A DNA stretch of 64,000 nt from Chitinophaga sp. YR573 (lineage in GTDB: Bacteria; Bacteroidota; Bacteroidia; Chitinophagales; Chitinophagaceae): NCBI RefSeq assembly GCF_900110995.1, contig NZ_FOJF01000001.1, positions 1,009,199 to 1,073,198 of the forward strand. The letters run 5' to 3'. A program made the translations under genes and the position numbers. Shown one piece after another: positions 35,798-45,231 of the stretch; positions within the stretch are counted from its first letter, which is position 1, and every line of letters starts with the position of its first letter. Under the pieces are notes generated by a model. The model saw only the letters and a list, made by a program, of their open reading frames with translations. It did no database searches and had not been told where the DNA came from.

Positions 35798-37354
35798 TTA
35801 TAATTTCAATAATGCTTTCATTGGGTCCTTACCGAACAACAGTTGTTCAGGATTTTCCAGCATTTCTTTTACACGTACCAGGAAGCTTACGGATTCACGA
35901 CCATCGATAATACGGTGATCATAACTCAGCGCTACGTACATCATAGGACGGATCACTACCTGTCCGTTCACCGCCATAGGACGCTCCTGGATCTTGTGCA
36001 TACCCAGGATAGCAGACTGCGGGATGTTGATGATAGGAGTACTGAGCAGGGAACCAAACACACCACCATTGGTGATAGTGAAAGTACCGCCGGTCATTTC
36101 TTCCATTTTGAGTTTGTTGTCGCGGGCTTTGGTAGCCAGTTCAACCACCTTCTTCTCGATACCAGCCATATCCAGGCTTTCTGCATTACGTATTACCGGT
36201 ACTACCAGTCCTTTCGGAGCAGATACGGCAATAGAGATATCACAGAAATCGTGGTACACCAGTTCTTCACCATCTATGTAAGCATTCACGGAAGGGAATT
36301 CCTGTAAACCAAAGCAACAAGCCTTGGTAAAGAAGCTCATAAAGCCCAGGTTCACTTCGTGTTGTTTCTTGAATACTTCTTTGTATTTAGCACGCAGCTC
36401 CATGATGGCAGTCATGTCTACCTCATTGAAGGTAGTGAGCATAGCCGTTGTATTCTTGGCTTCCACCAGGCGGCGGGAAACAGTCTTACGCAGGTTGCTC
36501 ATTTTCTCACGACGCTCTGTACGGCCAAACAATTCCTGACCGATAGCCACACCCGGGTTCTGCAATGCTGCAAATACATCATCTTTCAGGATCTTGCCAT
36601 GAGCACCGGTACCTTTAATAGAGGATGGATCTACGTGTTTGTCGGCAATAACGGCCGCCGCTACAGGGGTAGCTTTGATATCGTTAGGGATAGCCGTAAC
36701 CGGTGCCTGCTGTACCTGTGGAGCTGCTTCCGCTTTAGGGGCAGCCACTGCCGCAGCAGGTTGTGCTTTACCCGCAGGACGGGCAGCACTGGTATCTATT
36801 TTACAGGCGATATCGCCTACTTTTAATACGTCTCCTTCTTTGGCAAGGGTTTCTAACACACCTGCTTCTTCTGCATTCAGTTCGAAGGTGGCCTTTTCAG
36901 ATTCCAGTTCACAGATCACTTCATCACGCTCTACGTAGTCGCCATTGTTCTTGATCCATTTGATCAAAGTTACTTCACTGATAGACTCTCCCACAGTAGG
37001 CACCTTCATCTCTATCGTTCCTTTGTTAGGAGCAGGAGCAGCGGCTGGTGCAGGTGCTGCAACGGGAGCTGCGGCTGGCTGAGCGGCCGGCGCCGGTGTA
37101 CTGCCTGCAGGAGCTGCAGCGTCAGTGTCAATACTACAAGCCACATCGCCTACTTTCAAAGTAGCGCCTTCAGGGGCTGCAATTCTCAGGATACCCGCCT
37201 TCTCTGCATTCAGTTCAAAGGTGGCTTTTTCAGATTCCAGTTCACAGATCACTTCATCCTGCTGCACATAATCTCCGTCTTTCTTCAACCACTTTGCAAT
37301 TGTTACCTCGCTTATAGATTCTCCTACCGTAGGAACTTTGATTTCGATAGCCAT
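35798..37354 (-). CDS. sucB: Dihydrolipoyllysine succinyltransferase (2-oxoglutarate dehydrogenase E2) with two lipoyl domains
   Basis: The 518-aa E2 subunit transfers the succinyl group from lipoate to CoA in the TCA cycle. It has two nearly identical lipoyl domains (about 1-78 and 113-190), with lipoylated lysines Lys43 and Lys154 in [14 protein letters not shown]. They are joined by Ala/Pro linkers, then a peripheral-subunit-binding domain (about 240-275; [15 protein letters not shown]) and the catalytic domain ending with [18 protein letters not shown]. coli SucB has a single lipoyl domain, so the doubling is notable. The gene follows sucA by 21 nt and forms an operon with it. A palindromic repeat is just downstream. 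Confidence 0.95.
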   Translation of the reverse strand: MAIEIKVPTVGESISEVTIAKWLKKDGDYVQQDEVICELESEKATFELNAEKAGILRIAAPEGATLKVGDVACSIDTDAAAPAGSTPAPAAQPAAAPVAAPAPAAAPAPNKGTIEMKVPTVGESISEVTLIKWIKNNGDYVERDEVICELESEKATFELNAEEAGVLETLAKEGDVLKVGDIACKIDTSAARPAGKAQPAAAVAAPKAEAAPQVQQAPVTAIPNDIKATPVAAAVIADKHVDPSSIKGTGAHGKILKDDVFAALQNPGVAIGQELFGRTERREKMSNLRKTVSRRLVEAKNTTAMLTTFNEVDMTAIMELRAKYKEVFKKQHEVNLGFMSFFTKACCFGLQEFPSVNAYIDGEELVYHDFCDISIAVSAPKGLVVPVIRNAESLDMAGIEKKVVELATKARDNKLKMEEMTGGTFTITNGGVFGSLLSTPIINIPQSAILGMHKIQERPMAVNGQVVIRPMMYVALSYDHRIIDGRESVSFLVRVKEMLENPEQLLFGKDPMKALLKL

Positions 37355-37375
37355 ATTTCTAATTTCTGTGATTCT

Positions 37376-40126
37376 TTAAATGTTAAAAGCTGTTTCAATG
37401 ATCTCCAGCTGCTCACGTCCGTGAACCTTCGCATACCCTGTAGCCGTAGCTGCACTTGGATTACGGCTGATTACACCATAATTGATCTGCTTTAAGTTCA
37501 TCTGAAGGTAAGACGCTGCTCCCATATTTAACGGTTCTTCCTGTACCCAGAACCAGGTGGCAGCTTTATATTTCTGATTCAGCGCTTCCAGTTGTTGTAC
37601 CGGTAAAGGATATAACTGTTCCAGCCTCACGATCGCCACATCTTTCCTGTTATCCTTCTGTTGTTTCTCGCTCAGGTCAAAATACATCTTACCAGTACAT
37701 AACAATACTTTCTTCACTTTTGATGCATCCTCTACAAATTCATCATCCAGTACTTCTTTAAATCCGCCTTCTGTGAAAGCAGATAAAGGAGAGTAAGAAC
37801 CCACATGACGTAAGTTAGCTTTTGGTGCAAAGTTTACCAGCGGTTTGCGGAACTGCCAGGTTAACTGGCGGCGCAATGCGTGGAAGAAGTTGGCAGAAGT
37901 AGTGATATTGGTAACAATGATATTCATTTCAGCACATGCCTGTAAGAATCTTTCAGGACGGGCATTGGAGTGGTCTGGTCCGCCCCCTTCATATCCATGT
38001 GGCAATAACATTACCAGTCCGTTTTGTGTACCCCATTTCTGTTCTGCACTGGTCACGTACTGGTCTATTACTGTTTGTGCACCGTTGGCAAAGTCGCCGT
38101 ATTGTGCTTCCCACAACACCAGGGTGTTGGGATTGGCCATTGCGTAGCCGTATTCAAAACCCAGTACTGCAAACTCACTCAGCAAAGAGTTGTAGATGCG
38201 GAACTGGCCTTGTTTTTCCTGTAAGTTGCCTAACCTGTTATAGGTAGCATTTGTATTTTCATCGAACAGGATAGCGTGACGGTGAGAGAAAGTACCTCTC
38301 TTCACGTCTTCCCCGCTCATACGAACGTCTTTACCTTCCGTGAGTAAAGTAGCATAAGCCAGGAGTTCGCCGGTAGCCCAGTCGATCTTGCCTTCTGCTT
38401 CAAATACCTTGATCTTTTCCTGGAGCAGTTTCTCTACTTTACGTAAAGGCACGAATTCCTTTGGCCATTGGGTGAGGGCGCCAAACAGGCGTTTGATATC
38501 CTCTTCCTTTACGGCAGTAACAGGGGATTTCTCGAAATCTTCGGATTTAGATTTACGCAGGGAAGCCCACCATTCTTCCGGTTTCTGGTAAGTATAAGGA
38601 AGCGGGTGCTGCCTTACCTCGTCCAGTCGTTCCTGGAGATCTGCCCAGAAACTCTTCTCCATTTCCTTGGCCATTTCCTGTGCAGCGGTTTCACCGTTGT
38701 TCAGCAGGTACTGGGTGTATACTTCCCTTGGATTAGGATGTTTATCTATCAGTGCATACAGGCTTGGCTGGGTGAACTTAGGTTCATCACCTTCGTTATG
38801 GCCATGTCTGCGGTAGCACAGTAAGTCGATGAATATATCTGAATTGAACTCCTGACGGTAGCGGGTAGCTATCTCAGCCACTTTCACCACTGCTTCTGCA
38901 TCATCTCCATTTACATGGAATACAGGAGCCTGTACGGTAGAAGCAATAGAAGTACAGTAGTCGGAAGAACGGGCATCATCGAAGTCAGTGGTAAAGCCTA
39001 TCTGGTTGTTGATCACCAGGTGCATGGTACCACCGGTATAGTAACCTTTGAGGGCAGACATCTGTAACAGTTCGTAGATCACACCCTGACCGGCAACCGC
39101 GGCATCACCGTGGATGAGGATAGGCAGGATCTTATCGTAATCGCTGTTGTAGATAACGTCTGCCTTGCTGCGGGCGTAACCGGTAACCAGGGGATCTACC
39201 ACTTCCAGGTGGGAAGGGTTGGGGATCAGCTGGAGGTTCACCTTGTTACCTTCAGGGGTTTCTACGATGGAGTGGAAGCCCAGGTGGTATTTAACGTCTC
39301 CGCTACCCATGGTAAGGTCTGGTACGGCATGGCCTTCAAATTCATTGAAGATCTGCTCATACGTTTTACCAAGGATATTTGCCAATACGCTCAGACGGCC
39401 GCGGTGAGCCATACCGATAACAGCTTCCTGAACGCCTTTGATGGCAGCGGTACTGATGATAGCATCCAGGGCCGGGATGGTGTTTTCACCACCTTCCAGT
39501 CCGAATCTTTTCTGACCGATATATTTAGTGTGGAGGAATCTTTCGAACATAACACCCTGGTTCAGTTTCAGCAGGATGCGCTTACGTTGTTCCAGGCTCA
39601 GTGGTTTCTGGAAAGTGGTTTCCATTTCACGTTGCAGCCATTCCACCTTTTTAGCGTCGTTAATATAGGTGAATTCGAGTCCTACAGGACCGGCATACAC
39701 TGTTTTAACACGGTTTACGATGTTTTCCAGGCTGGTCTTTCCAAGACCCAGGACCTGACCGGCATAAAATTCGGTTTTGAGGTCGGCCTCGGATAAACCA
39801 TAAAAAGAGATATCCAGGTTGGCTTGTCTGTCCTTCCTTTCGCGGATAGGATTGGTTTTGGAGATCAGGTGGCCCTTTTTACGGTAAGCCTGTATCAACC
39901 GGTAAACATTCAGCTCCTTTGTTAACTGATCACTGCTCACTGGTAGCCCAGCTCCGGCTGCTGCCGGTGCCCCTGCCTTTCCATTAACGTTATTTACCGC
40001 AAAGTCAAACCCTTCAAAAAACTTGCCCCATTCAGGGTCTACTGCACCAGGGTCTTTACGGTAATCCTGGTATAAAGATTCAATGTAGGCAGGATGTGAG
40101 TTGGTAACAAATGAGAAGTCCTTCAT
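37376..40126 (-). CDS. sucA: 2-oxoglutarate dehydrogenase E1 component
   Basis: The 916-aa thiamine-diphosphate enzyme decarboxylates 2-oxoglutarate and passes the succinyl group to SucB. It starts with the typical MKDFSFVTNSHPAYIESLYQDYRKDP. It contains AVIGMAHRGRLSVLANILGK, GDVKYHLGFHS, LIPNPSHLEVVDPLVTGYARS, HGDAAVAGQGVIYE, CYRRHGHNEGDEPKFTQP and the C-terminal MLLPHGYEGGGPDHSNARPERFLQ and WVQEEPLNMGA. All are hallmarks of the family and the length is normal. It is first in the sucA-sucB operon. Large reading frames on the opposite strand are shadows. Confidence 0.97.
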   Translation of the reverse strand: MKDFSFVTNSHPAYIESLYQDYRKDPGAVDPEWGKFFEGFDFAVNNVNGKAGAPAAAGAGLPVSSDQLTKELNVYRLIQAYRKKGHLISKTNPIRERKDRQANLDISFYGLSEADLKTEFYAGQVLGLGKTSLENIVNRVKTVYAGPVGLEFTYINDAKKVEWLQREMETTFQKPLSLEQRKRILLKLNQGVMFERFLHTKYIGQKRFGLEGGENTIPALDAIISTAAIKGVQEAVIGMAHRGRLSVLANILGKTYEQIFNEFEGHAVPDLTMGSGDVKYHLGFHSIVETPEGNKVNLQLIPNPSHLEVVDPLVTGYARSKADVIYNSDYDKILPILIHGDAAVAGQGVIYELLQMSALKGYYTGGTMHLVINNQIGFTTDFDDARSSDYCTSIASTVQAPVFHVNGDDAEAVVKVAEIATRYRQEFNSDIFIDLLCYRRHGHNEGDEPKFTQPSLYALIDKHPNPREVYTQYLLNNGETAAQEMAKEMEKSFWADLQERLDEVRQHPLPYTYQKPEEWWASLRKSKSEDFEKSPVTAVKEEDIKRLFGALTQWPKEFVPLRKVEKLLQEKIKVFEAEGKIDWATGELLAYATLLTEGKDVRMSGEDVKRGTFSHRHAILFDENTNATYNRLGNLQEKQGQFRIYNSLLSEFAVLGFEYGYAMANPNTLVLWEAQYGDFANGAQTVIDQYVTSAEQKWGTQNGLVMLLPHGYEGGGPDHSNARPERFLQACAEMNIIVTNITTSANFFHALRRQLTWQFRKPLVNFAPKANLRHVGSYSPLSAFTEGGFKEVLDDEFVEDASKVKKVLLCTGKMYFDLSEKQQKDNRKDVAIVRLEQLYPLPVQQLEALNQKYKAATWFWVQEEPLNMGAASYLQMNLKQINYGVISRNPSAATATGYAKVHGREQLEIIETAFNI

Positions 40127-40357
40127 TTACAACATATTTTGCTAAAGCTTCGATTCAAATTGCTATTCTAATGAATGGCCCCACAATATAATATATGGGA
40201 TTGCAAATATCGTTCGTTTTTTGATAAAGGAGAAGAGGAAAAAAGGATTTCATAGGTTGAATTTGTTAATATATGTTTAGTTGATTGTTAGCAATACACT
40301 TAAAGGGGTTTTTGTGTACATTTGTGCTTTAGGCAAAACGGGATTATTTCGGAATTT

Positions 40358-40389
40358 TTTGTTTTCTAAGAAAGTAATAGTTACCTTTG
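40358..40389 (+). promoter_or_regulatory. Probable promoter of rpsT
   Basis: TTTG (40358-40361) and TACCTTTG (40382-40389) match the Bacteroidota -33 and -7 elements exactly, with a 20-nt spacer. The rpsT ATG is 25 nt downstream. Confidence 0.65.
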
Positions 40390-40414
40390 CCGTCCGAAAC
40401 TTGAAATTACAAAA

Positions 40415-40669
40415 ATGGCAAACCATAAAGCAACGAAAAAAGACGTCCGTCAAAGCAACAAACGGAATGAGCGTAACCGTTACCACGGTAAAACTACCCG
40501 TAACGCGATCCGTGATCTGAAGAAATTGACTGAGAAGGCGGCTGCTGACGAGAAGTTGACTGACGTGATCTCTATGATTGACAAGTTGGCTAAACGCAAT
40601 ATCATTCACAAGAATAAAGCAGCCAACCTGAAAAGCAAACTCACTAAGAAAGTGAATGCTATCGCTTAA
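40415..40669 (+). CDS. rpsT: 30S ribosomal protein S20
   Basis: The 84-aa basic protein MANHKATKKDVRQSNKRNER with the later IHKNKAANLKSKLTKKVNAI is a standard S20, which binds 16S rRNA during early 30S assembly. Length and Lys/Arg-rich composition are typical. It is monocistronic, with a good promoter before it and a hairpin after it. Confidence 0.97.
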   Translation: MANHKATKKDVRQSNKRNERNRYHGKTTRNAIRDLKKLTEKAAADEKLTDVISMIDKLAKRNIIHKNKAANLKSKLTKKVNAIA

Positions 40670-40701
40670 GCAGCTTTTGAATTAAAATATTTGATGCAAT
40701 T

Positions 40702-40735
40702 GCTCTTCCTGTAACTGGGAAGGGCTTTTTGTTTT
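40702..40735 (+). terminator. Terminator after rpsT
   Basis: GCTCTTCC and GGAAGGGC pair (one G-U pair) around a short loop, followed by TTTTTGTTTT. Confidence 0.75.
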
Positions 40736-40841
40736 ACCCATGTTAACACGGGTTCCTATGGAGAGCCCGGTTATGAGATTACAATATGCCAAAATCTTAG
40801 TCGCCGATCATTTCTTTGTTTTATCTATATCATTTTCCTCT

Positions 40842-42569
40842 ATGAAACAGCTTATAAAGATTGCATTGTTGGTTTTGCTATGCTCCCCCGCTATTGCACA
40901 AGACCTTACCACCCGGTATGAGCGGACTCAGGGGAAAGAAACAGTTACCTATGATGAATGTATCGCCTACTATCGCGTTTTAGTAAAAAAGTTCCCGCAG
41001 ATACATATGATGGAGATCGGGAATACTGATAGTGGTTACCCGCTTAATCTCGTTGTTTATTCTCCTTCCAAAGATTTTAATTTCGCCAGCCTCCGCAGTA
41101 AAAATAAACGGATCATCCTCATCAATAACGGGATTCACCCTGGTGAACCTGATGGAATTGATGCCAGTATGATGCTGCTCCGGGATCTTGCGCTTGGGAA
41201 AAAGAAGTTACCGGATAATGTGGTACTGGCTGTTGTCCCTCTCTATAATATCGGCGGGGCATTAAACCGCAGCACAGATTTCAGGGTAGATCAGAATGGC
41301 CCGGATGCTTTTGGCTCCCGGGGAAATGCAAGAAATCTTGATCTAAACAGGGATTTTATCAAGGCTGATTCCAGGAATGCAAGAGCTCTCCAGCAGATTT
41401 ATCAGATGACAGACCCGGATGTATTTATTGATAACCACGTGAGCAATGGGGCTGATTATCAGCATATAATGACTTTATTAGCTACTGAATATACCAAACT
41501 GGGCGGATCTATGGGTGCTTTTATGCATTCCACATTCGAGCCAGGGTTGTATAAACTGATGAAGACAAAAGGGTATGATGTTGTTCCTTATGTAGAGTTT
41601 GAAGGAGAAACACCTGAAAACGGCTGGATGACATTTGATGACAGTCCCCGGTTTTCCAGTGGGTATACTACCCTCTTCCATACTTTTGGATTTGTGCCTG
41701 AAACACATATGCTGAAAGCATATCCTTTACGGGTACAGGCTACTTATGCGCTGATGGAATCTTTTATACAGTTTGTAAGTGAACATAGTGAAGAGATTAA
41801 AACGTTACGTGCACAAACTAAAGAACAGGTGAAAACACAGGCTACTTTTCCTTTAGCCTGGAACATAGATACAACGCGTTACAGCTATCTGACTTTTTCA
41901 GGGTTTGAAGCAGAACATCATACCAGCGCTGTTTCCGGTTTACCCCGTTTGTATTATAACCGGTCAAGACCTTATACCCGTCAGGTAAAGTTTTATAATT
42001 ACATGATTCCGGGGAATTTTGTACAGAAGCCCAGTGCTTACATCATCCCGCAGGGATGGTGGACAGTACTCGATATCCTTAAAAATAATAAGGTAATAAT
42101 GCAGCCGCTGGCGCATGATACTACCATCTTAGTAGAGACTTATCATATAGCAGATTTCAAAACGGCGCTTCGACCTTATGAAGGACATTATTTACATAAT
42201 AGTGTACAGGTGAATACCAGCAATGATAGTATCCATTTTAGAAAAGGAGATTATTATATTCCTTTGAACCAGGTAGCGAACAGATATTTAATAGAGACTT
42301 TAGAACCTACCGGTGGAGATTCTTTCTTTGCCTGGAATTTCTTTGATGCGATATTAGGTAGAAAAGAAGGGTATTCTGCTTATGTATTTGAAGATGTTGC
42401 AGCCGAGTATTTATCTTCTCATCCTTCTTTACAACAACAGTTAAAAGATAAGAGAGCAAGTGATAGCACATTTGCTAAAAGTGCAGATGCACAGCTAAGA
42501 TTTGTATATGAACATTCTGTTTATGCAGAACCAGGATATCTGAGATATCCGGTGTTCAGAGTAAAATAA
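40842..42569 (+). CDS. Secreted M14-family zinc carboxypeptidase
   Basis: The 575-aa protein starts at 40842 with a clear signal peptide (MKQLIKIALLVLLCSPAIAQ); reading frames extending further upstream would put the signal inside the protein. The M14 zinc ligands are visible: His99 and Glu102 in NNGIHPGEPDG and His199 in FIDNHVSNG. The NLDLNRDF segment (about 165-172) corresponds to the substrate-binding NxxR region. A C-terminal region (about 330-575) of unknown role follows. It should remove or hydrolyse C-terminal residues of peptides in the periplasm or outside. The gene is alone and convergent with the ketosynthase-like gene. Confidence 0.88.
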   Translation: MKQLIKIALLVLLCSPAIAQDLTTRYERTQGKETVTYDECIAYYRVLVKKFPQIHMMEIGNTDSGYPLNLVVYSPSKDFNFASLRSKNKRIILINNGIHPGEPDGIDASMMLLRDLALGKKKLPDNVVLAVVPLYNIGGALNRSTDFRVDQNGPDAFGSRGNARNLDLNRDFIKADSRNARALQQIYQMTDPDVFIDNHVSNGADYQHIMTLLATEYTKLGGSMGAFMHSTFEPGLYKLMKTKGYDVVPYVEFEGETPENGWMTFDDSPRFSSGYTTLFHTFGFVPETHMLKAYPLRVQATYALMESFIQFVSEHSEEIKTLRAQTKEQVKTQATFPLAWNIDTTRYSYLTFSGFEAEHHTSAVSGLPRLYYNRSRPYTRQVKFYNYMIPGNFVQKPSAYIIPQGWWTVLDILKNNKVIMQPLAHDTTILVETYHIADFKTALRPYEGHYLHNSVQVNTSNDSIHFRKGDYYIPLNQVANRYLIETLEPTGGDSFFAWNFFDAILGRKEGYSAYVFEDVAAEYLSSHPSLQQQLKDKRASDSTFAKSADAQLRFVYEHSVYAEPGYLRYPVFRVK

Positions 42570-42575
42570 CTACAG

Positions 42576-42594
42576 ATCCCTGCCTCGCAGGGAT
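42576..42594. terminator. Terminator between the M14 gene and the DAR locus
   Basis: ATCCCTGC (42576-42583) and GCAGGGAT (42587-42594) pair around CTC and are followed by TTTTGTTTTT. It lies between two convergent genes. Confidence 0.85.
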
Positions 42595-42601
42595 TTTGTT
42601 T

Positions 42602-43651
42602 TTATATACCCTTTAACAACATGAACACATGTTGCTCTCCGAAGAAGTTATTGTAGATGAGAATATTGCGCAGCTTCGCTGGTGGCTGTTGCAGCATAGG
42701 GAACCACTGTGCCGGTAACTGTTGTGTTTTCAGCAACTGCGCTCCCAGCCATAAGGCAAAAGCACCTGCTGTATCATATTCCCCGCAAAGGTGTTTGAAT
42801 GGTAATTGTGGGATGCCGGATAACTGCTGATCTACTACCTGGTAGTATTGATCGTAATTAGTATCTGCATTACGGCCGGTCAGTACCATATCTATTTCCT
42901 CATGGGAAATAAATGTTTGTAAAGAAGCCGCCAGTTTTTCCGGACTCGGTTTGTATAACATTTTCAATCCCGCCAACTCTGCGTAAGTATTAGTGGTGGG
43001 TGAAGGACCTAATATAAAAAACGCAGCACCTTCTCCTGAAATAGTTCCAGGGGAGAAATGCTTGTATAAAGTATCGTTAGAAATATGCTCAGACTTCCAC
43101 TGCCCTATCCGGCTTTTAATATAAAAATGCTCTGCCGTAATTTCTTCAAAAGCACCCGCTAAAACATTGGCCGTTCCCTCATGTAATAACAACATACTAT
43201 CCAGCAACGCATTCTCAAAAGAGAATCCACGATGTACAAAGGTGTTGTTATACTGGGTACACTTCTGCTGTAGGGCTATCAGACCATTCACAGCATTATA
43301 AGTAGATTGTATAAAAGGAGTAGGATTGAGTGCAGTCTCCTTATAATCACGGATCTCCTTGATAAATTTCTCCGTATCCTGTAAGCTGCCTTTACCTGTA
43401 CCGGTAACAATAGCCCCAGGTGTTTCAATACCACTATCCTGTAAACAACGCAGCGCGGTAGTCAGCCCCATTTTTAGAATGCGGCTCATACGGCGAAGAC
43501 TATTGCCGGGAATAAAAGCTTTATAATCAGGTTCTACACAGGAGAGCATATTGCCGTTGCTGATCACCATAGGCTGCACAGAAAGATCTCCCTCAAACGT
43601 ATGCTGAGGAGAGATTGCCGCCATTCCTTGTATGTAATACTTACCCTTCAT
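42602..43651 (-). CDS. Ketosynthase homologue without catalytic residues (chain-length-factor-like)
   Basis: The 349-aa protein is a shortened beta-ketoacyl synthase fold (TGTGKGSLQDTEKFIKEI, NAVNGLIALQQ, SGEGAAFFILG, CGEYDTAGAFALWLGAQLL). Where the active partner has STACSSSANAL, this protein has HRGFSFENAL, so the catalytic Cys is replaced (Gly142 by alignment). The two catalytic histidines are also missing (GRNADTN and CGEYDTA in their places). This resembles KS-beta subunits, which pair with a KS-alpha and set chain length. Its start overlaps the KS-alpha gene by 11 nt, which supports a heterodimer. It is the last gene of the locus. Confidence 0.85.
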   Translation of the reverse strand: MKGKYYIQGMAAISPQHTFEGDLSVQPMVISNGNMLSCVEPDYKAFIPGNSLRRMSRILKMGLTTALRCLQDSGIETPGAIVTGTGKGSLQDTEKFIKEIRDYKETALNPTPFIQSTYNAVNGLIALQQKCTQYNNTFVHRGFSFENALLDSMLLLHEGTANVLAGAFEEITAEHFYIKSRIGQWKSEHISNDTLYKHFSPGTISGEGAAFFILGPSPTTNTYAELAGLKMLYKPSPEKLAASLQTFISHEEIDMVLTGRNADTNYDQYYQVVDQQLSGIPQLPFKHLCGEYDTAGAFALWLGAQLLKTQQLPAQWFPMLQQPPAKLRNILIYNNFFGEQHVFMLLKGI

Positions 43652-44855
43652 ATTTACTGATCACCAGAGAGGCATTATTACCCCCGAAACCGAATGAATT
43701 TGAAATAACATGATGTACAGGATATCCTTCCTTCAACTGTGTTTCCGGAGTGATATACAACTCCTCCATCCCTTCTGTAAAATTGAGATTAGGAAACACT
43801 AACTGATGCTGAATAGCCAGTACAGAATAAATAGCTTCTATCGCTCCTGCCGCAGCCAGTGTATGCCCTGTGAAAGGCTTGGTACTGCTGAACGGCGGAA
43901 CCTTAGTGCCAAACAAACGCTGCAATGCTTTGCCCTCAGACACATCATTGCTGAGTGTGGCCGTGCCATGTACATTCACATATTGCACATCTGCAATAGT
44001 ATGTCCGCTCATCGCCAGCGCATCCCGCATAGCAGCAAAAGCGCCATCCCCTTCAGGAGATGGTGAAGTGGGGTGAAAAGCCTCGTTGGTATTCGCATAC
44101 CCGCTCAGCTCTGCTATCACTTTACTATTATTTTCTCTTACTAAAGATTCACTTTCCAGCACCAGATAAGCAGCGCCTTCTCCGAGATTCAACCCGTTAC
44201 GTTGCTGATCAAAAGGCCGGCAGGGCCGCTTGTCTATATTCTTGAGTGAGTTAAAACCATTTAGCGTAAACCGCGTGAGCGCTTCCGTTCCTCCGCAGAT
44301 AACCCTGCGAGTAAGGCCCGCCTTGATAAGACGGGCACCATACATCAGTGCATTGGCGGAAGAAGAACAGGCTGTACTGATAGTAGCAATATGTTCTGTA
44401 AAACCTACTGTATCAGCAATACGCTGTGTACAGTCTGCACAATCAAGCGTATCAATAAATTTGAGGAAGTCGCCCGTTTTCTCCGGGTCTACGATATCGA
44501 AATAAACGTTTTCGGTATCGCACATACCACCAACAGTAGATGCATTGATAAAGCCGGTAGGCTCCTGCTGCACGTCGGTGATACCTGCCTGTGCCAGTGC
44601 TTCACGCACGGCGATCAGCCCCAGTAAAGTGGTACGGGTATAACCGTCAATACCGGCTACACCAGCCATTTCACTTAGCTGTTGAGTAGTATATTTTACT
44701 TCCGCTACCGGGAGTATCGTTTTGTAAATAGTATCAAGATGACTGGTAAATCCCAGTCCACTCTGTTGTGAGCACAGGCTGTGAAGGTTCCCTGCTACAT
44801 CATCACCAATGGCGGTAATCATCCCCACTCCTGTTATAAACACACGTTCCGCCAT
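43641..44855 (-). CDS. Beta-ketoacyl-ACP synthase II type (active KS of the pigment/lipid locus)
   Basis: The 404-aa condensing enzyme has the full triad: Cys163 in STACSSSAN, His296 in VNVHGTATLSND and His331 in KPFTGHTLAAAG, plus the C-terminal SNSFGFGGNNASLVI. It extends acyl chains on an acyl carrier protein. In aryl-polyene and flexirubin-type clusters such enzymes build the polyene or alkyl chain. The gene lies 12 nt after the ACP gene and overlaps the KS-like gene by 11 nt. It differs from a housekeeping FabF by its clustering and by cysteine-rich segments such as TLDCADCTQR. Confidence 0.92.
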   Translation of the reverse strand: MAERVFITGVGMITAIGDDVAGNLHSLCSQQSGLGFTSHLDTIYKTILPVAEVKYTTQQLSEMAGVAGIDGYTRTTLLGLIAVREALAQAGITDVQQEPTGFINASTVGGMCDTENVYFDIVDPEKTGDFLKFIDTLDCADCTQRIADTVGFTEHIATISTACSSSANALMYGARLIKAGLTRRVICGGTEALTRFTLNGFNSLKNIDKRPCRPFDQQRNGLNLGEGAAYLVLESESLVRENNSKVIAELSGYANTNEAFHPTSPSPEGDGAFAAMRDALAMSGHTIADVQYVNVHGTATLSNDVSEGKALQRLFGTKVPPFSSTKPFTGHTLAAAGAIEAIYSVLAIQHQLVFPNLNFTEGMEELYITPETQLKEGYPVHHVISNSFGFGGNNASLVISKYEG

Positions 44856-44867
44856 ACCTCGTTATTC

Positions 44868-45125
44868 TTATGCAGGTTGTTTAGATTTGATAAATTCTGC
44901 CATGGATTGTACTGACTGCAATATCTTGCGGCCTTCACGGGGATCTTCCACTTTAATCTGGTAAGATCTTTCCAGCAATACCATTAATTCCAGGGAATCA
45001 ATACTATCCAGACCAAGACCTTCTCCAAACAATGGCGCATCGTCTTTAATGTCTTCCGGACGGGTATCCTGGAGATTCAAAGCTTCGATGATCTGTTCTT
45101 TCAGTTTCTGTTTTAATTCTTCCAT
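44868..45125 (-). CDS. Acyl carrier protein of the DAR/flexirubin-type locus
   Basis: The 85-aa acidic helical protein has the phosphopantetheine attachment serine in LGLDSIDSLELMVLLE (Ser41). Housekeeping ACP has DSLD at this point; the DSIDSLE form is seen in ACPs of secondary-lipid clusters. It would carry the growing chain for the adjacent ketosynthases and possibly for DarB. It is separated from the ABC permease gene by 106 nt, so it may have its own promoter. Confidence 0.92.
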   Translation of the reverse strand: MEELKQKLKEQIIEALNLQDTRPEDIKDDAPLFGEGLGLDSIDSLELMVLLERSYQIKVEDPREGRKILQSVQSMAEFIKSKQPA

Positions 45126-45231
45126 ATGTATGTTGTAGGTTTATACTCCCCTTTGCTTATTCCAGAAAGCAAGACCTGCCCTTTTATGCCAAACGGCCAT
45201 AAAAATACAGTTTTACCTTCAATAGTCAATA

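Noticed and set aside
39110..39796. 228-codon plus-strand frame opposite sucA
   Set aside because: It is antisense to strongly conserved sucA sequence; its length follows from codon bias of sucA.
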